Assembly: GCF_021432385.1 (NCBI RefSeq)
Contig: NZ_JAEACT010000002.1
Location: forward strand, 2,189,501 to 2,253,500
Direction of reading: 5' to 3'
Source: Clostridium hydrogenum
GTDB lineage: Bacteria > Bacillota > Clostridia > Clostridiales > Clostridiaceae
DNA length: 64,000 bases
Below the pieces are notes generated by a model. The model made no database searches. It saw nothing but the letters and a program-made list of their open reading frames with translations, and was not told the origin of the DNA. Each line of letters opens with the position of its first letter. Position 1 is the stretch's first letter. Of the stretch, positions 34,698 through 44,208 are shown in pieces. Both the position numbers and the translations under genes were made by a program.

Positions 34698-35087
34698 TTA
34701 ATACAAAGTATTAATTATGCAATTAAGTTTTACAGCAAGACTTATAACTATTGATTCCTTAACTTTTTGTGTTGCTAAATTATACATTGAATATGGGAGC
34801 TTTGCCTCATGGTCTATTGGCAAAGATTTAAATATTCCATCTATAAAAATCGTATTTGAAGTAACAAGCCCGTAAATAGTATTTATATTTCTCTTTTCTT
34901 CTGGATTTTCTTTAACCACATATAATATTAATGCCTCTAAAAGATTAGCTTCTAATTTATTAAACCGTTCATTTTCATATATTTTATTTTCCTCCCCATT
35001 TAAAATTTTTTTCACAAGCTTTTTTGCTGATTCAGCATCCCTTACATCTAACAGTGAATATTCTTGATTTAATTTATAATTTTCCAT
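34698..35087 (-). CDS. Free-standing VirD4 all-alpha-domain-like protein
   Basis: The protein has 129 residues with its own ribosome binding site (GAAGGTAGGGG). Residues about 42-125 line up with about 265-350 of the VirD4 protein encoded downstream: LLEALILYVVKENPEEKRN against LLKALVLYVVLENPKEKRN, and FIDGIFKSLPIDHEAKLPYS against TIDGIFRTLPPTHSAKMPYN. That region is the helical domain of coupling proteins that contacts substrates. No Walker motif or membrane helix is present. It may be a decoy or adaptor, or a decaying partial duplication. The intact frame and start signal favour a real product. Confidence 0.7.
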   Translation of the reverse strand: MENYKLNQEYSLLDVRDAESAKKLVKKILNGEENKIYENERFNKLEANLLEALILYVVKENPEEKRNINTIYGLVTSNTIFIDGIFKSLPIDHEAKLPYSMYNLATQKVKESIVISLAVKLNCIINTLY

Positions 35088-35241
35088 ACCCCTACCTTCA
35101 CTTGTAATTTCTATAGTTGAGCTAGTTTCACTATATATAGAATTTATGATTTACGCTTCAAAAATATTACATACTGTACGATGTATTTGTAGCATTCTCC
35201 TCTACTGTTTTTATTGTCCTTAAAGCTAACTTTGATGCAAC

Positions 35242-35275
35242 AAAAAGAGTGCCAACAAAAGTGACACCCTTTCTG
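35242..35275 (-). terminator. Terminator of the secreted Ig-like protein gene
   Basis: On the minus strand, AAAGGGTGTC and GGCACTCTTT pair (two G-U pairs) and TTTTTG follows. It lies 23 bp after the stop codon at 35298. Confidence 0.75.
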
Positions 35276-35297
35276 CAAATTTACTTTTAAGACATAT

Positions 35298-36773
35298 TTA
35301 ATACTTGAATAAGAATTGTCCATCTTCAGCCCAAACTGTAACATCACCTATTTGAATCTTTTGCATAATATTTCTTTCACTAGCTAATCCATAAGCTTCC
35401 TTGTACATATAATCTGAAATTTCACCTGCATAATCATACCCAAATACAGAAACTAATTCTTGGTATAAATAAAATTTTTGCAAACTTAATTCTGTACCAG
35501 TACATTGAGGTAAGGTCATATAAATTTGAGGATGTGCATCACTACGTAATATATTTTTCATATCGCCTGGATTTTTACTATACAAATCAACATTATCTAA
35601 TGATTTTGACGATAATGAATAACTAGAATATATATCAGTTGTAATTATAGAGCTTGGCATACTTGCATTAGCATTATCGCATATACCAAATGAAGCATCA
35701 TTGACTATATTAGCCCAGTTTGACATATCAACCATCTTACCACTATAACTAGAATCCTTAGCTTTTATTTGATCATATTGTTTTCTAAATTGAACTTCTA
35801 AATCATATTGGTTTCTAGCTTGTAAATTAGCGTACTCATTCCAATCACTACTTACTTGGTATGGAGTTCCAAATGTACTATCCTTATCAAATACTATAGT
35901 TCCATTATTATCATGTGCTGGCCATAATGCTCTTTTAACACCTCCAGTTGCAGGATCTACAGGATGAAACATGTCACTACTATATTGATTAGCAAATTGA
36001 ATATAATCATCATCACAAATGCCCTGTATTGTAGGATTTAACTTATAATCCCTAGTAGTAAAGCTGTAAGACTTAGTTCCTATATCCTGTTCATCTGTAC
36101 TCTTTAACCCCTTCAAATTAATTGTGTAAGTAGTGTTACATTTGTAAGGATTTCTATTCACGCCTATTGTATGAGTATCATCGCAAAATGCATTATTAGG
36201 ATCTATGTCAATCACTTTTCCTATAGCCGTTACATTAACATTTACCTTATTTCCATCCTTGTCCGTAACAGTTATGTTGCTAAGAGTTGAAGTATCTATA
36301 TATTTATTTACTTCTAAATCAAAAGTAGCATTGGTCTCAACATTGCTTGAAACATTATCTGCAGAGCCATTTGCACATACCTTGTTGATATCAAAACTAC
36401 CCTGTTGCGCTCCATTTACTGTCGTAAACTGCATTGTGGCATTGTCTGAAAGCTTATCATCATTGGTATCTATTATATCAGCCACTACCAAAGTATAGGT
36501 ACTATTAGGTGCATAACCATCCGTAGGCGTTACAATCATTTTTGTATTATCACTATTAAAATCTAATCTAGTTGGTATTTCATTGCCCTTGCTATTCTTT
36601 ATATATACATTTTCAAACGCTTCATTAGTATTAACAGGCTTATTAAAAGTTACTGTCCATGCATGATTTAAAGCAACATTTTGTTTTGAATCGAAATTCT
36701 TCGCAAATACTGGAGATACAGAAGTCAATGTTACTGTTGCCATTGTTACTATTGAAATTAATTTCTTATTCAC
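35298..36773 (-). CDS. Secreted Ig-like surface protein, paralogue 1
   Basis: The protein has 491 residues. A signal peptide (about 1-24, ending SVSPVFA) is followed by two SbsA-type Ig-like domains (about 30-125 and 127-245: NHAWTVTFNKPVNTNEAF, NSTYTLVVADI, MQFTTV; then YTINLKGL, YSFTTRDY). The C-terminal domain of about 240 residues is shared only with the paralogue at 44209-45696 (GICDDDYIQFANQY, YANLQARNQYDLEV, end FLFKY). No LPxTG or membrane anchor is seen. It starts with GTG. It may be a pilus-associated or released adhesin. It has its own terminator. Confidence 0.8.
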   Translation of the reverse strand: MNKKLISIVTMATVTLTSVSPVFAKNFDSKQNVALNHAWTVTFNKPVNTNEAFENVYIKNSKGNEIPTRLDFNSDNTKMIVTPTDGYAPNSTYTLVVADIIDTNDDKLSDNATMQFTTVNGAQQGSFDINKVCANGSADNVSSNVETNATFDLEVNKYIDTSTLSNITVTDKDGNKVNVNVTAIGKVIDIDPNNAFCDDTHTIGVNRNPYKCNTTYTINLKGLKSTDEQDIGTKSYSFTTRDYKLNPTIQGICDDDYIQFANQYSSDMFHPVDPATGGVKRALWPAHDNNGTIVFDKDSTFGTPYQVSSDWNEYANLQARNQYDLEVQFRKQYDQIKAKDSSYSGKMVDMSNWANIVNDASFGICDNANASMPSSIITTDIYSSYSLSSKSLDNVDLYSKNPGDMKNILRSDAHPQIYMTLPQCTGTELSLQKFYLYQELVSVFGYDYAGEISDYMYKEAYGLASERNIMQKIQIGDVTVWAEDGQFLFKY

Positions 36774-36906
36774 AGGAAAATCATCCCCTTTTCACCATTT
36801 TTATAATTAAATTATATATTTTTCCTATGCATATTATATTGTACCCTCTTTCTATTGCCTACGCAAATGAAATCATCTCTTTACAACAATTTTTTAAATT
36901 TTTTTG

Positions 36907-36954
36907 GCTATGTTTTAAATAAGTCTGAAAACCAACACTTATTTAAAACATAGC
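36907..36954. repeat. Perfect 18-bp inverted repeat hairpin
   Basis: GCTATGTTTTAAATAAGT and its complement pair around CTGAAAACCAAC. No T-run follows on the minus strand, so termination is doubtful. It lies between the prepilin peptidase stop and the start of the next secreted protein. Similar TTTTAAATAAR words form the hairpin at 31878. Confidence 0.5.
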
Positions 36955-36997
36955 TTCCTTACTGCCCTACTAATTATTCAACTACTTTTACGCATTA

Positions 36998-37639
36998 TTA
37001 TTTCATTGCTATAATTACTCCTATTAATGAAATAAGAATATATGGACCAAAAGCAGTCCTTAACACTTTACTATCTTTCCTAATCATGTTAAAAACCCCA
37101 TAGCCCCCGCACAAAATTATTGAAATAAATGCAACTATAATTACCTTATATGTACCAACAAGAAGTCCGCATACAATAAGTATCTCAACATCCCCCCATC
37201 CAATTACATTTAGGACTGCTAATATAGATGAAAATATCCCTATTGCTATTCCACCAAAGATATAAGTCTTAATACTTCTTCCATTCATATAATTTAACAA
37301 TATAAATATTATACTTAATACAGCGGCTGAAGCTGTTGTCGAGAAGTATACATTTTGTGTTTTATAATCTATTATAGCTACAATAAACAATACAGAACAA
37401 ACCAGTGAATACCTTAAGAAATCAATACTTACTTTATACTTAACATAAAACATACAGTAAACTATTCCCATTAAGCAAGCAATAATAGCATACTTATTAG
37501 TTATCTTCTTAGCATATCTACAATAATTTTTTAATTTATCTTTTAGCGAAACCTTTTCTTCTTTTGGAACCTTATACGCTATCCATTCAAGTATGCTGGC
37601 TGCAAAAAATCCACATATAAAAATTAATACAATACCCAC
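36998..37639 (-). CDS. Type IV prepilin peptidase (A24 family, short CpaA/TadV type)
   Basis: The protein has 213 residues with six to seven membrane helices. The two catalytic aspartates of A24 peptidases are visible in FIVAIIDYKTQNV (about residue 91) and GWGDVEILIV (about 147), the GxGD motif. The N-terminal methylase-type cytoplasmic loop is short and lacks the four cysteines of PilD. The tail RTAFGPYILISLIGVI fits the family. It should cut the positively charged leader of the three pilin-like proteins encoded upstream in this block. It starts with GTG. Confidence 0.88.
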   Translation of the reverse strand: MGIVLIFICGFFAASILEWIAYKVPKEEKVSLKDKLKNYCRYAKKITNKYAIIACLMGIVYCMFYVKYKVSIDFLRYSLVCSVLFIVAIIDYKTQNVYFSTTASAAVLSIIFILLNYMNGRSIKTYIFGGIAIGIFSSILAVLNVIGWGDVEILIVCGLLVGTYKVIIVAFISIILCGGYGVFNMIRKDSKVLRTAFGPYILISLIGVIIAMK

Positions 37640-37670
37640 CTCTTCACTTCCTTCCCTTTTGCCATATATA

Positions 37671-37711
37671 AAAAATAGCGAATAAACAGTTTAACTGCCT
37701 ACTCGCTATTC
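37671..37711 (-). terminator. Terminator of the RCC1-repeat protein gene
   Basis: AATAGCGAGTAGGCAGT pairs with ACTGTTTATTCGCTATT (G-U pairs) and TTTTTATA follows on the minus strand. It directly follows the stop codon at 37713. Confidence 0.85.
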
Positions 37712-37712
37712 A

Positions 37713-40700
37713 CTAATTGTTTCTATCCTGTCCTGTTCCAATTATTTCAGTTTTTATTCCATCAAGCACATTTCCTTTTACATCAAGATACAAGTTTATT
37801 GCCTTCATTGCCCCATTTTCTTTTTCCGCTTGTACTGGTATTTCATAAGGAGGTCTTACCCTAGCCCCATTGCTATCTAATGTAACTGGTGTATTTATTG
37901 GCAAAATATAATTTATTTTTTCGTTATGAATATTTTCTTCTGTGATAGTCTTTTCTATAGGATATGTCGTTCCTTTTGTATCACGTGAAGTTATGTCATT
38001 TGGCAAATATATTCTTAAATATTTTGCATATCCTGTTGTTGTTAAATCAAAGGTTATTTGCTGCCCCTGCTCTGCTGGATTAGGATACAAAGTACCAACA
38101 AGTTTAAGACTTTCTACGGTTATTTGCTTGCTATAAGGCTTACTCCAAAGTTCAGGAGGTATTTTAGGATTATCTTTAACTTTTAGTGTTAAAGTATACG
38201 TACCATCTAAGGTGCTGAGGTCTGGAATTTGATTTTCAGTTTGTTCAACTACATTTCCGCTGCCATCTCTAACAGTCCAAATTCTATCAGCAATTGGATC
38301 TCCATCTGGATCTGTAGAATCTTCTGTAATCTTTATATTTTCAGGTTCTTTAGATGTATTATCAACTTCAAAATGTGCAACTGGCATATGGTTTATTGGA
38401 ACAAGCGTAAGCTGCTGCGTATAAGGTTCTGAAGTAAATGGTACTCCAACTTTTGGTGTTGGTCCATCATCACAAACTAAGCTTATTGTGTAGGTTCCAA
38501 GTGACTTACCATAAAATGTGTTTGCATTTGGCATAGTTGAACCTGTATATATTGTATTTCCGTTACTGTCCACTACTGTCCACTTTTCCTCGATGCTATC
38601 ACCATTGGGATCATATGAATTATCTGTAAATATAACATCGCTTCTGTCATTCACATAATCTCCAGAAGGTGCAGCATCATTTTGCAGTTGGTCTACCGCC
38701 ATGGTAGTTTCATTCTCAGTAAATTGTGCTATAGGTGGCAAATTTTCATTTCTAGTTGATACTAGCTTAACCATCGGATCACTCATTTCTCCTTCTAGGT
38801 CTTCCACCTGAAGTTTAACTAAAAAATCCTTATTAGCTGCTTCTGTAGTTGGCAATTTACCTTCATGCCAGGTATCTGCCACTCCATCACTTATTTCCTT
38901 CCACTGAAAATCTTTATTCACAATACCTTTTCTAGTTCCATCTGTTATTTGATGGTCTGGATCATAGGAATCACTTCCATCACTTTCAGTAATATCATAT
39001 TGTCCAGTAGATGAATTAGCTGTTGCATAAGCCGTAAATAACGCTATAGGCTTTCTATTTACATTTATGATTACTGAATTATCATCTGTCGACCATTTAT
39101 CATAATCGTTAAAATTTGAATCTCCTGAAGGATTGCTATCCGTAGCTGTTGGATTATCTTGAACCTTCAAGCTAACTTTATATTTACCTGGTTTGTTAAA
39201 AACTGTGACTTTATCATGCATCCACTGACCTGTTGCAAAACTTGCCATACCCAAATCATTATCCAATGGCAAATCACCTGTTTGACTGCATTTAACAAAA
39301 TCATTATCATAGTTTAGGTGTTTGTTATCCTGGATGTATGACCAAAGCTCATCATTCTTAGGATCATTGGCATCACTATCTTTATAGTTTTCCTTGTAAT
39401 CTACTTCATCACCTATAAGGAAAATATTTGAGTTATCTTGCTGTTGATTTAAAATACTCATGATATAATTTTCTGATTTTTCTAGAGATGTAGCTAAAGA
39501 TGTATTTTCTACATAAGTACCCCTACCATCTAATTTATTTATTAAATCACTTACTTCATCTTCAACATTTGCTGTTGTTGCACCAACAAAATACATATTT
39601 AAATTTTCAAGATAAGCTACTTCTTGAGCTGATAATTTATTTTTAATTGGCGTAGGTGTTGGAACATCTGGTGAAGGGTAATCAGTCCAATTATATTCTC
39701 CAGGTATAACTTCTTTATAATAAGGTCCCACTGTAGGTGCTCCTGTATAACAAAGACTACCATCCTTTTTTAAAACTAATGTAGTTACATAACCTGATGT
39801 ATTCATGGAAGCTGCATTTGTAAGTAATTGTGTCCATGTAGTGGGCTGTACTCTATCTGAGCCCATATCTCCATACCAATTAGCTCCTGTTCCATATAAT
39901 GTACCATCAGATTTTAATACCATAGACGAATATGAACCTACAGTAACATTAATTACATTGTCTAAAGCTTTTGTCCAAGTTTTAATGCTAGTAACATTAT
40001 TAGGTAACCCAAGCAAGTTATTGTAGTTATTACCTGTTTCCCATAAACTATTATCATTTTTAATTATAAACGATACATCACCATTACTTTCTACATGCTT
40101 TACATTATTAGCAATTTGTATCCACGTCGATGTATTATCTGTTTGACCATTTCCAAATATTCCACCATTATAACCTGTTGCCCATAATGTACTGTCATTT
40201 TTTACAACAAATGATGTAAAACCAGAACCTGCGCTTAAAACTTGAGCAGCATTATCAAAAACTTTTTTCCATGTTAATTGCATATGATCATCGTCAGTAT
40301 TATCATAAGTACGTCCATCGCCAAAATTTCCGTATATATCTCTTCCAGCTTCCCACACTGTACCATCTGTTTTAGTAACTAGTGTTGTATATGGAGTTGT
40401 AGACACTTGGGATACATTTGTAAGCACCTTCTTCCACGTATTTACATTATATCCACTTGATCTATTATCACCAAATTGTCCCCATTCATCAAATCCTGCT
40501 GCCCACAATGTTCCGTCTTTTTTTACAATAAATGTTGCCCAATTACTTAAAGATACTTGCGAAACGTCATCCATTACTTTCTGCCAAGATGTAATATCGT
40601 TAGTTGTGCCATTGCCTAATCTTCCTTCATCATTATTACCTACTGCATATAAAGAACCATCTGTTAATAAAACAAAGAATTCATCCTTACCAGCATACAC

Positions 40701-41141
40701 TTGTTTTATTGTAGGTTTACTTGGTGTATATGAAAACATACTATCGGTGAGATTTACAATAAAGTGATTAGAATTCTCTCGCCAATTTACTGAACTTATG
40801 GCATTTGCAGTTGAATTATTATCTGCTGCATCAATACCTTTTGTTGTTACCTGTGCATCTACTCCTGAATTCGTAAGTTGATTTGTAAGTTCTAATTGTA
40901 CTTTATTCTGCAGATCTGATTGAACATAATTATTGTCATTGCCTGTTAGAACCTCAACATCAACTTTTTTCTTTTTAGATATATTGAAAGAAGCTGACGG
41001 AGCTGTATTATCATATTTTGTTTTAGTATCACCTGCTTCAGCCCTTGCTTTATAGAGTACAAATCCTGTTATTCCACCAGCTGCAATAAACAGTGATAAG
41101 CATATAGATATAACCTTTTTGCTTAAGTTCCACTTATTCAA
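37713..41141 (-). CDS. Giant surface protein with RCC1 repeats and PKD/Ig-like domains
   Basis: TTG 41141 is the start (GAGGAGGG upstream). The product has 1142 residues. An uncleaved signal/membrane helix (about 8-28) leads to about seven RCC1-type beta-propeller repeats (about 140-480; for example DGSLYAVGNNDEGRLGNGT, KDGTLWAAGFDEWGQFGDN). These are inserted in a domain whose halves are VEVLTGNDNNYVQSDL and YIMSILNQQQDNSNIFLIGD. Several PKD/Ig-like domains follow (about 590-1050), with repeated DPxGDxIxxxxW and PVAHFEVD motifs. It probably acts as an exported binding protein at the tip or surface of the apparatus. RCC1 propellers are unusual in such proteins. Confidence 0.8.
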   Translation of the reverse strand: MNKWNLSKKVISICLSLFIAAGGITGFVLYKARAEAGDTKTKYDNTAPSASFNISKKKKVDVEVLTGNDNNYVQSDLQNKVQLELTNQLTNSGVDAQVTTKGIDAADNNSTANAISSVNWRENSNHFIVNLTDSMFSYTPSKPTIKQVYAGKDEFFVLLTDGSLYAVGNNDEGRLGNGTTNDITSWQKVMDDVSQVSLSNWATFIVKKDGTLWAAGFDEWGQFGDNRSSGYNVNTWKKVLTNVSQVSTTPYTTLVTKTDGTVWEAGRDIYGNFGDGRTYDNTDDDHMQLTWKKVFDNAAQVLSAGSGFTSFVVKNDSTLWATGYNGGIFGNGQTDNTSTWIQIANNVKHVESNGDVSFIIKNDNSLWETGNNYNNLLGLPNNVTSIKTWTKALDNVINVTVGSYSSMVLKSDGTLYGTGANWYGDMGSDRVQPTTWTQLLTNAASMNTSGYVTTLVLKKDGSLCYTGAPTVGPYYKEVIPGEYNWTDYPSPDVPTPTPIKNKLSAQEVAYLENLNMYFVGATTANVEDEVSDLINKLDGRGTYVENTSLATSLEKSENYIMSILNQQQDNSNIFLIGDEVDYKENYKDSDANDPKNDELWSYIQDNKHLNYDNDFVKCSQTGDLPLDNDLGMASFATGQWMHDKVTVFNKPGKYKVSLKVQDNPTATDSNPSGDSNFNDYDKWSTDDNSVIINVNRKPIALFTAYATANSSTGQYDITESDGSDSYDPDHQITDGTRKGIVNKDFQWKEISDGVADTWHEGKLPTTEAANKDFLVKLQVEDLEGEMSDPMVKLVSTRNENLPPIAQFTENETTMAVDQLQNDAAPSGDYVNDRSDVIFTDNSYDPNGDSIEEKWTVVDSNGNTIYTGSTMPNANTFYGKSLGTYTISLVCDDGPTPKVGVPFTSEPYTQQLTLVPINHMPVAHFEVDNTSKEPENIKITEDSTDPDGDPIADRIWTVRDGSGNVVEQTENQIPDLSTLDGTYTLTLKVKDNPKIPPELWSKPYSKQITVESLKLVGTLYPNPAEQGQQITFDLTTTGYAKYLRIYLPNDITSRDTKGTTYPIEKTITEENIHNEKINYILPINTPVTLDSNGARVRPPYEIPVQAEKENGAMKAINLYLDVKGNVLDGIKTEIIGTGQDRNN

Positions 41142-41178
41142 TTTTATTCCCTCCTCAAATTTAGCCTTCACTATAAAT

Positions 41179-41214
41179 AAAAAAAGACAGCATAAAAATT
41201 TAAGCTGCCTTTTT
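41179..41214 (-). terminator. Terminator between two giant secreted protein genes
   Basis: On the minus strand AAAAAGGCAGC and GCTGTCTTTTT pair across TTAAATTTTTAT, followed by more T. It lies after the gene ending at 41224. Confidence 0.85.
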
Positions 41215-41223
41215 ATTTTATAT

Positions 41224-44187
41224 TTAATTTTTGATACTAATTTTACAATCTTTTATAGTTACCAAATTTGAAATTGTAGGTTGACCAAATTTTTCTCTGA
41301 CAATTTCTTTGAAATAATAATCTCCAACATGAGACTGCATTTGTCCATCTCTATTAAAATTTTCAGGTGTCAATTGAACTGTAGTTAAATTACCACTATT
41401 TATTGCATCTACAGCACTTGGATTATTTACTAATGCCATAACATCAGCATAACTTCCAAACTGTGTCCATTCATTATTTTGATATACATACCATTCATCG
41501 TCTTCGTCACTTCCATTATTATTTGAGTCAAAACAATAGAACCATACCCTTTTATCAATACTATCTCCATCCTGCGATGATGAATTATCAATTAATGTAG
41601 TTGTTCCTAAATTATTATTATTTGGATCTCTATAAACAATTGATGGCACTGTAAAATCAGCTATAGGTGCTAAATCTGGTACTATAGTTATTTGTTTAGT
41701 ATCTGTTGCAGTACTGCCATAATTATTGTATACAGTGCACTTAACTGTATAAGTACCTGCCTTTGTAAATAGCACATTCATACTGCTTGTACCCGTTATG
41801 CTATCTAAACTTTCAACTAAACCGCTGTCAGCTGTATTAGTTACTGTAATAGGATTATTATTACTATCATAGAAACTCCACTCTGTTTTAGTATTATCTA
41901 TTGTATAACTCTTTGAACCACTATACGATGTTTCTGATAAAGTTACCTTGCGATTTTCCTTAAAAGTACCGCTTTGAATTATAGAAACTGTTGGCTGAGG
42001 TTCAACTACCTTAGTAGTAGCTGTCGCTGTAGCCGTACCACCTTTTCCATCATTCACTGTTACAGTAAATGTTTTTTCTTGACCTACATCTGAAGGATTA
42101 TCAAATTGAACTGTACCTCCTATGCCACTTAAATCCCCTGTCATTCCACTTGGTGTATTCCATGAATAAGTGAGAGTGTCACCGTCAGAATCGTTGCCGA
42201 CAGCATTTACAGGTAAATCATCACCTAATGCAACTGTTGGTGGAAGATTTAATGTAACTGTTGGTGGATTATTAACTGGTGCCGGTGTTGGCTCAGGAGT
42301 CGGTGTAGGATTTACATTTCCCCCACTGCTAATGCAGTATACCTGCAAGTTTACTGTCTTTCCTATGCTTTGACCATTTGTGCCAGCCGAGCTTGCGGGA
42401 CTATCAAACTGTATAAAGTAACCTAAGGCTGGATCAAAGTATTTTGATGTATCCAAAGTATATCCTGCTGGAGTCTTACTGGCATCTGGAAGATACGTTG
42501 TAAACTCTGAACCATTGCTGTGTTTAAGATTTGGACTTGTATCGTCGTAATAAACTGTATCTCCATAGCCTATAGTATTATTGTTATTATTTTCATCAAC
42601 ATACATTACATTTAATGTGTATTCGCTATTTACCTTATTACACATAACGTACACATCTGAAACTCCAGCAACTGGTGCTATGTTAGTAGTATACGGTATA
42701 TCTGTTCCTGTGCTGCTAGTTCTGTAATTGCCCGTTAAACTATAGCCTTGTGGTGCATGTGGTGTATATGGATTAGATACATTGTTTACATCTGTTATAT
42801 CTAATCCTGTAGCTACATCTACATAATGTGCATTTAATTCTGATTGAGAAATAATTGAACTACACACAACATATATAGTTTGATTGCTGCTGCTTAAATC
42901 AACATTTATACTGCCATTATAGGCTGTATCCGTACCATTAGCACTCGTTCTATAGTTTCCTGTTAAGCTATAACCATTTGGTGCAACCGGTGTATATGGG
43001 TTAAGTGCATTATCTACTTTTGTACCTGAAATTTCGCTTCCAGCTTGATCTATATAATGAACTGTTAATTTATGTTGCTGTGGTGGTGAAACCGTAAAAG
43101 TTCTTGTTTGGTCTTGACTACTTGAACCCCAGTTATCAGTAACAGAATGATGTACTGTGTAAGTACCTGGTGTTATACTACCATCTACAGTAAAGCTAAA
43201 ATTAGTTGCTGCACCTTCTTTATCTTGTGGGCCTAGCTGTGTATGAAATTCGGAATTTACATTGTTTCCATTACTATCATAAATTGACCAACCTGCTGCT
43301 ACTATTATAGCATCATCATATGCATAACTTTGTGGCAGTGCATGATTAGTACCATGCAGATATGTTTTATTACTCATATCTGTATACGCTGACCAATAAA
43401 GCGAAGAAGTATCGTCATAAGTATCTGTATTATTTCCATCTGTAACATTAACAGTTTGTCCTGGATTGACAGATTCTGTCGCATCACCGCTATTGAAGTA
43501 GAAGTCTGCCGTTGGCTTTATGTGCTGTGGGTATGCCGTTACTGTCGATAAATGGTAGTCATGAACATAATCTGTGCCTGACCTACAGGTTGTATAACTT
43601 GGAAAATCCTGCCATACTGTAGCACCTGCTGATGTTGACTGAAATGACTTTGAGTCGACTTGATATGGTATTCTAACAGAATCCTTATACATATCTACTT
43701 CTCTATAATAAATTAAACTAGAATAGTCATACTCTGGTGTTGGGTTTAGCATATCTCCAAACTTCCAATTTAAATAATAATGACTGTCAGTATCGTCTGT
43801 TATATTAATTCCATATCCTGCACTTTCCATAGCCTGCTCTCCAGTTATAGAACCATTATAATATCTGTGCATATTAGATATAGATGGTGTGTCTGTACCA
43901 GAATAATTGGCAGGAAACATAACAGTCTGATGAAATGCCCAACCATCTGCATCATTTGCACCTGGTGTTTGCTTATGCGCCGGTGTATCTGTGTACTCAT
44001 CTGCAAGTATTGCATGCCCATAATATGTCTGTGGTATTAAGTAACCGTAAGTTGAATCTGGTGATACATTATATGGATATGTATTATCAGACTCAGCTTT
44101 AACATTTGGTATACAATAAATCTGAGAAGCAAGGAAGGAGAGCATCAAACCTAGTGACACCCTCCTTAAAAAGTTCTTTTTTCTCAC
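41224..44187 (-). CDS. Giant secreted adhesin with MucBP-like and Ig-like domains
   Basis: The protein has 987 residues and starts with GTG behind GGGAGGAG. A signal peptide (about 1-31, ending IPNVKA) leads to a unique N-terminal region of about 230 residues rich in Tyr/Asp/Ser. Next is a PKD-like domain, then three MucBP-like repeats (about 370-600) marked by LTVHYIDQAGSEISG, LNAHYVDVATGLDI and LNVMYVDENNN, with GYSLTGNYRTS repeated. A proline linker (PTPTPEPTPAPVNNPP) precedes three further PKD/cadherin-like domains. No sortase signal is visible. MucBP domains bind mucin or polysaccharide, so adhesion to a surface is likely. Confidence 0.8.
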   Translation of the reverse strand: MRKKNFLRRVSLGLMLSFLASQIYCIPNVKAESDNTYPYNVSPDSTYGYLIPQTYYGHAILADEYTDTPAHKQTPGANDADGWAFHQTVMFPANYSGTDTPSISNMHRYYNGSITGEQAMESAGYGINITDDTDSHYYLNWKFGDMLNPTPEYDYSSLIYYREVDMYKDSVRIPYQVDSKSFQSTSAGATVWQDFPSYTTCRSGTDYVHDYHLSTVTAYPQHIKPTADFYFNSGDATESVNPGQTVNVTDGNNTDTYDDTSSLYWSAYTDMSNKTYLHGTNHALPQSYAYDDAIIVAAGWSIYDSNGNNVNSEFHTQLGPQDKEGAATNFSFTVDGSITPGTYTVHHSVTDNWGSSSQDQTRTFTVSPPQQHKLTVHYIDQAGSEISGTKVDNALNPYTPVAPNGYSLTGNYRTSANGTDTAYNGSINVDLSSSNQTIYVVCSSIISQSELNAHYVDVATGLDITDVNNVSNPYTPHAPQGYSLTGNYRTSSTGTDIPYTTNIAPVAGVSDVYVMCNKVNSEYTLNVMYVDENNNNNTIGYGDTVYYDDTSPNLKHSNGSEFTTYLPDASKTPAGYTLDTSKYFDPALGYFIQFDSPASSAGTNGQSIGKTVNLQVYCISSGGNVNPTPTPEPTPAPVNNPPTVTLNLPPTVALGDDLPVNAVGNDSDGDTLTYSWNTPSGMTGDLSGIGGTVQFDNPSDVGQEKTFTVTVNDGKGGTATATATTKVVEPQPTVSIIQSGTFKENRKVTLSETSYSGSKSYTIDNTKTEWSFYDSNNNPITVTNTADSGLVESLDSITGTSSMNVLFTKAGTYTVKCTVYNNYGSTATDTKQITIVPDLAPIADFTVPSIVYRDPNNNNLGTTTLIDNSSSQDGDSIDKRVWFYCFDSNNNGSDEDDEWYVYQNNEWTQFGSYADVMALVNNPSAVDAINSGNLTTVQLTPENFNRDGQMQSHVGDYYFKEIVREKFGQPTISNLVTIKDCKISIKN

Positions 44188-44208
44188 TAGTAGCTCCTCC
44201 CTATTTTG

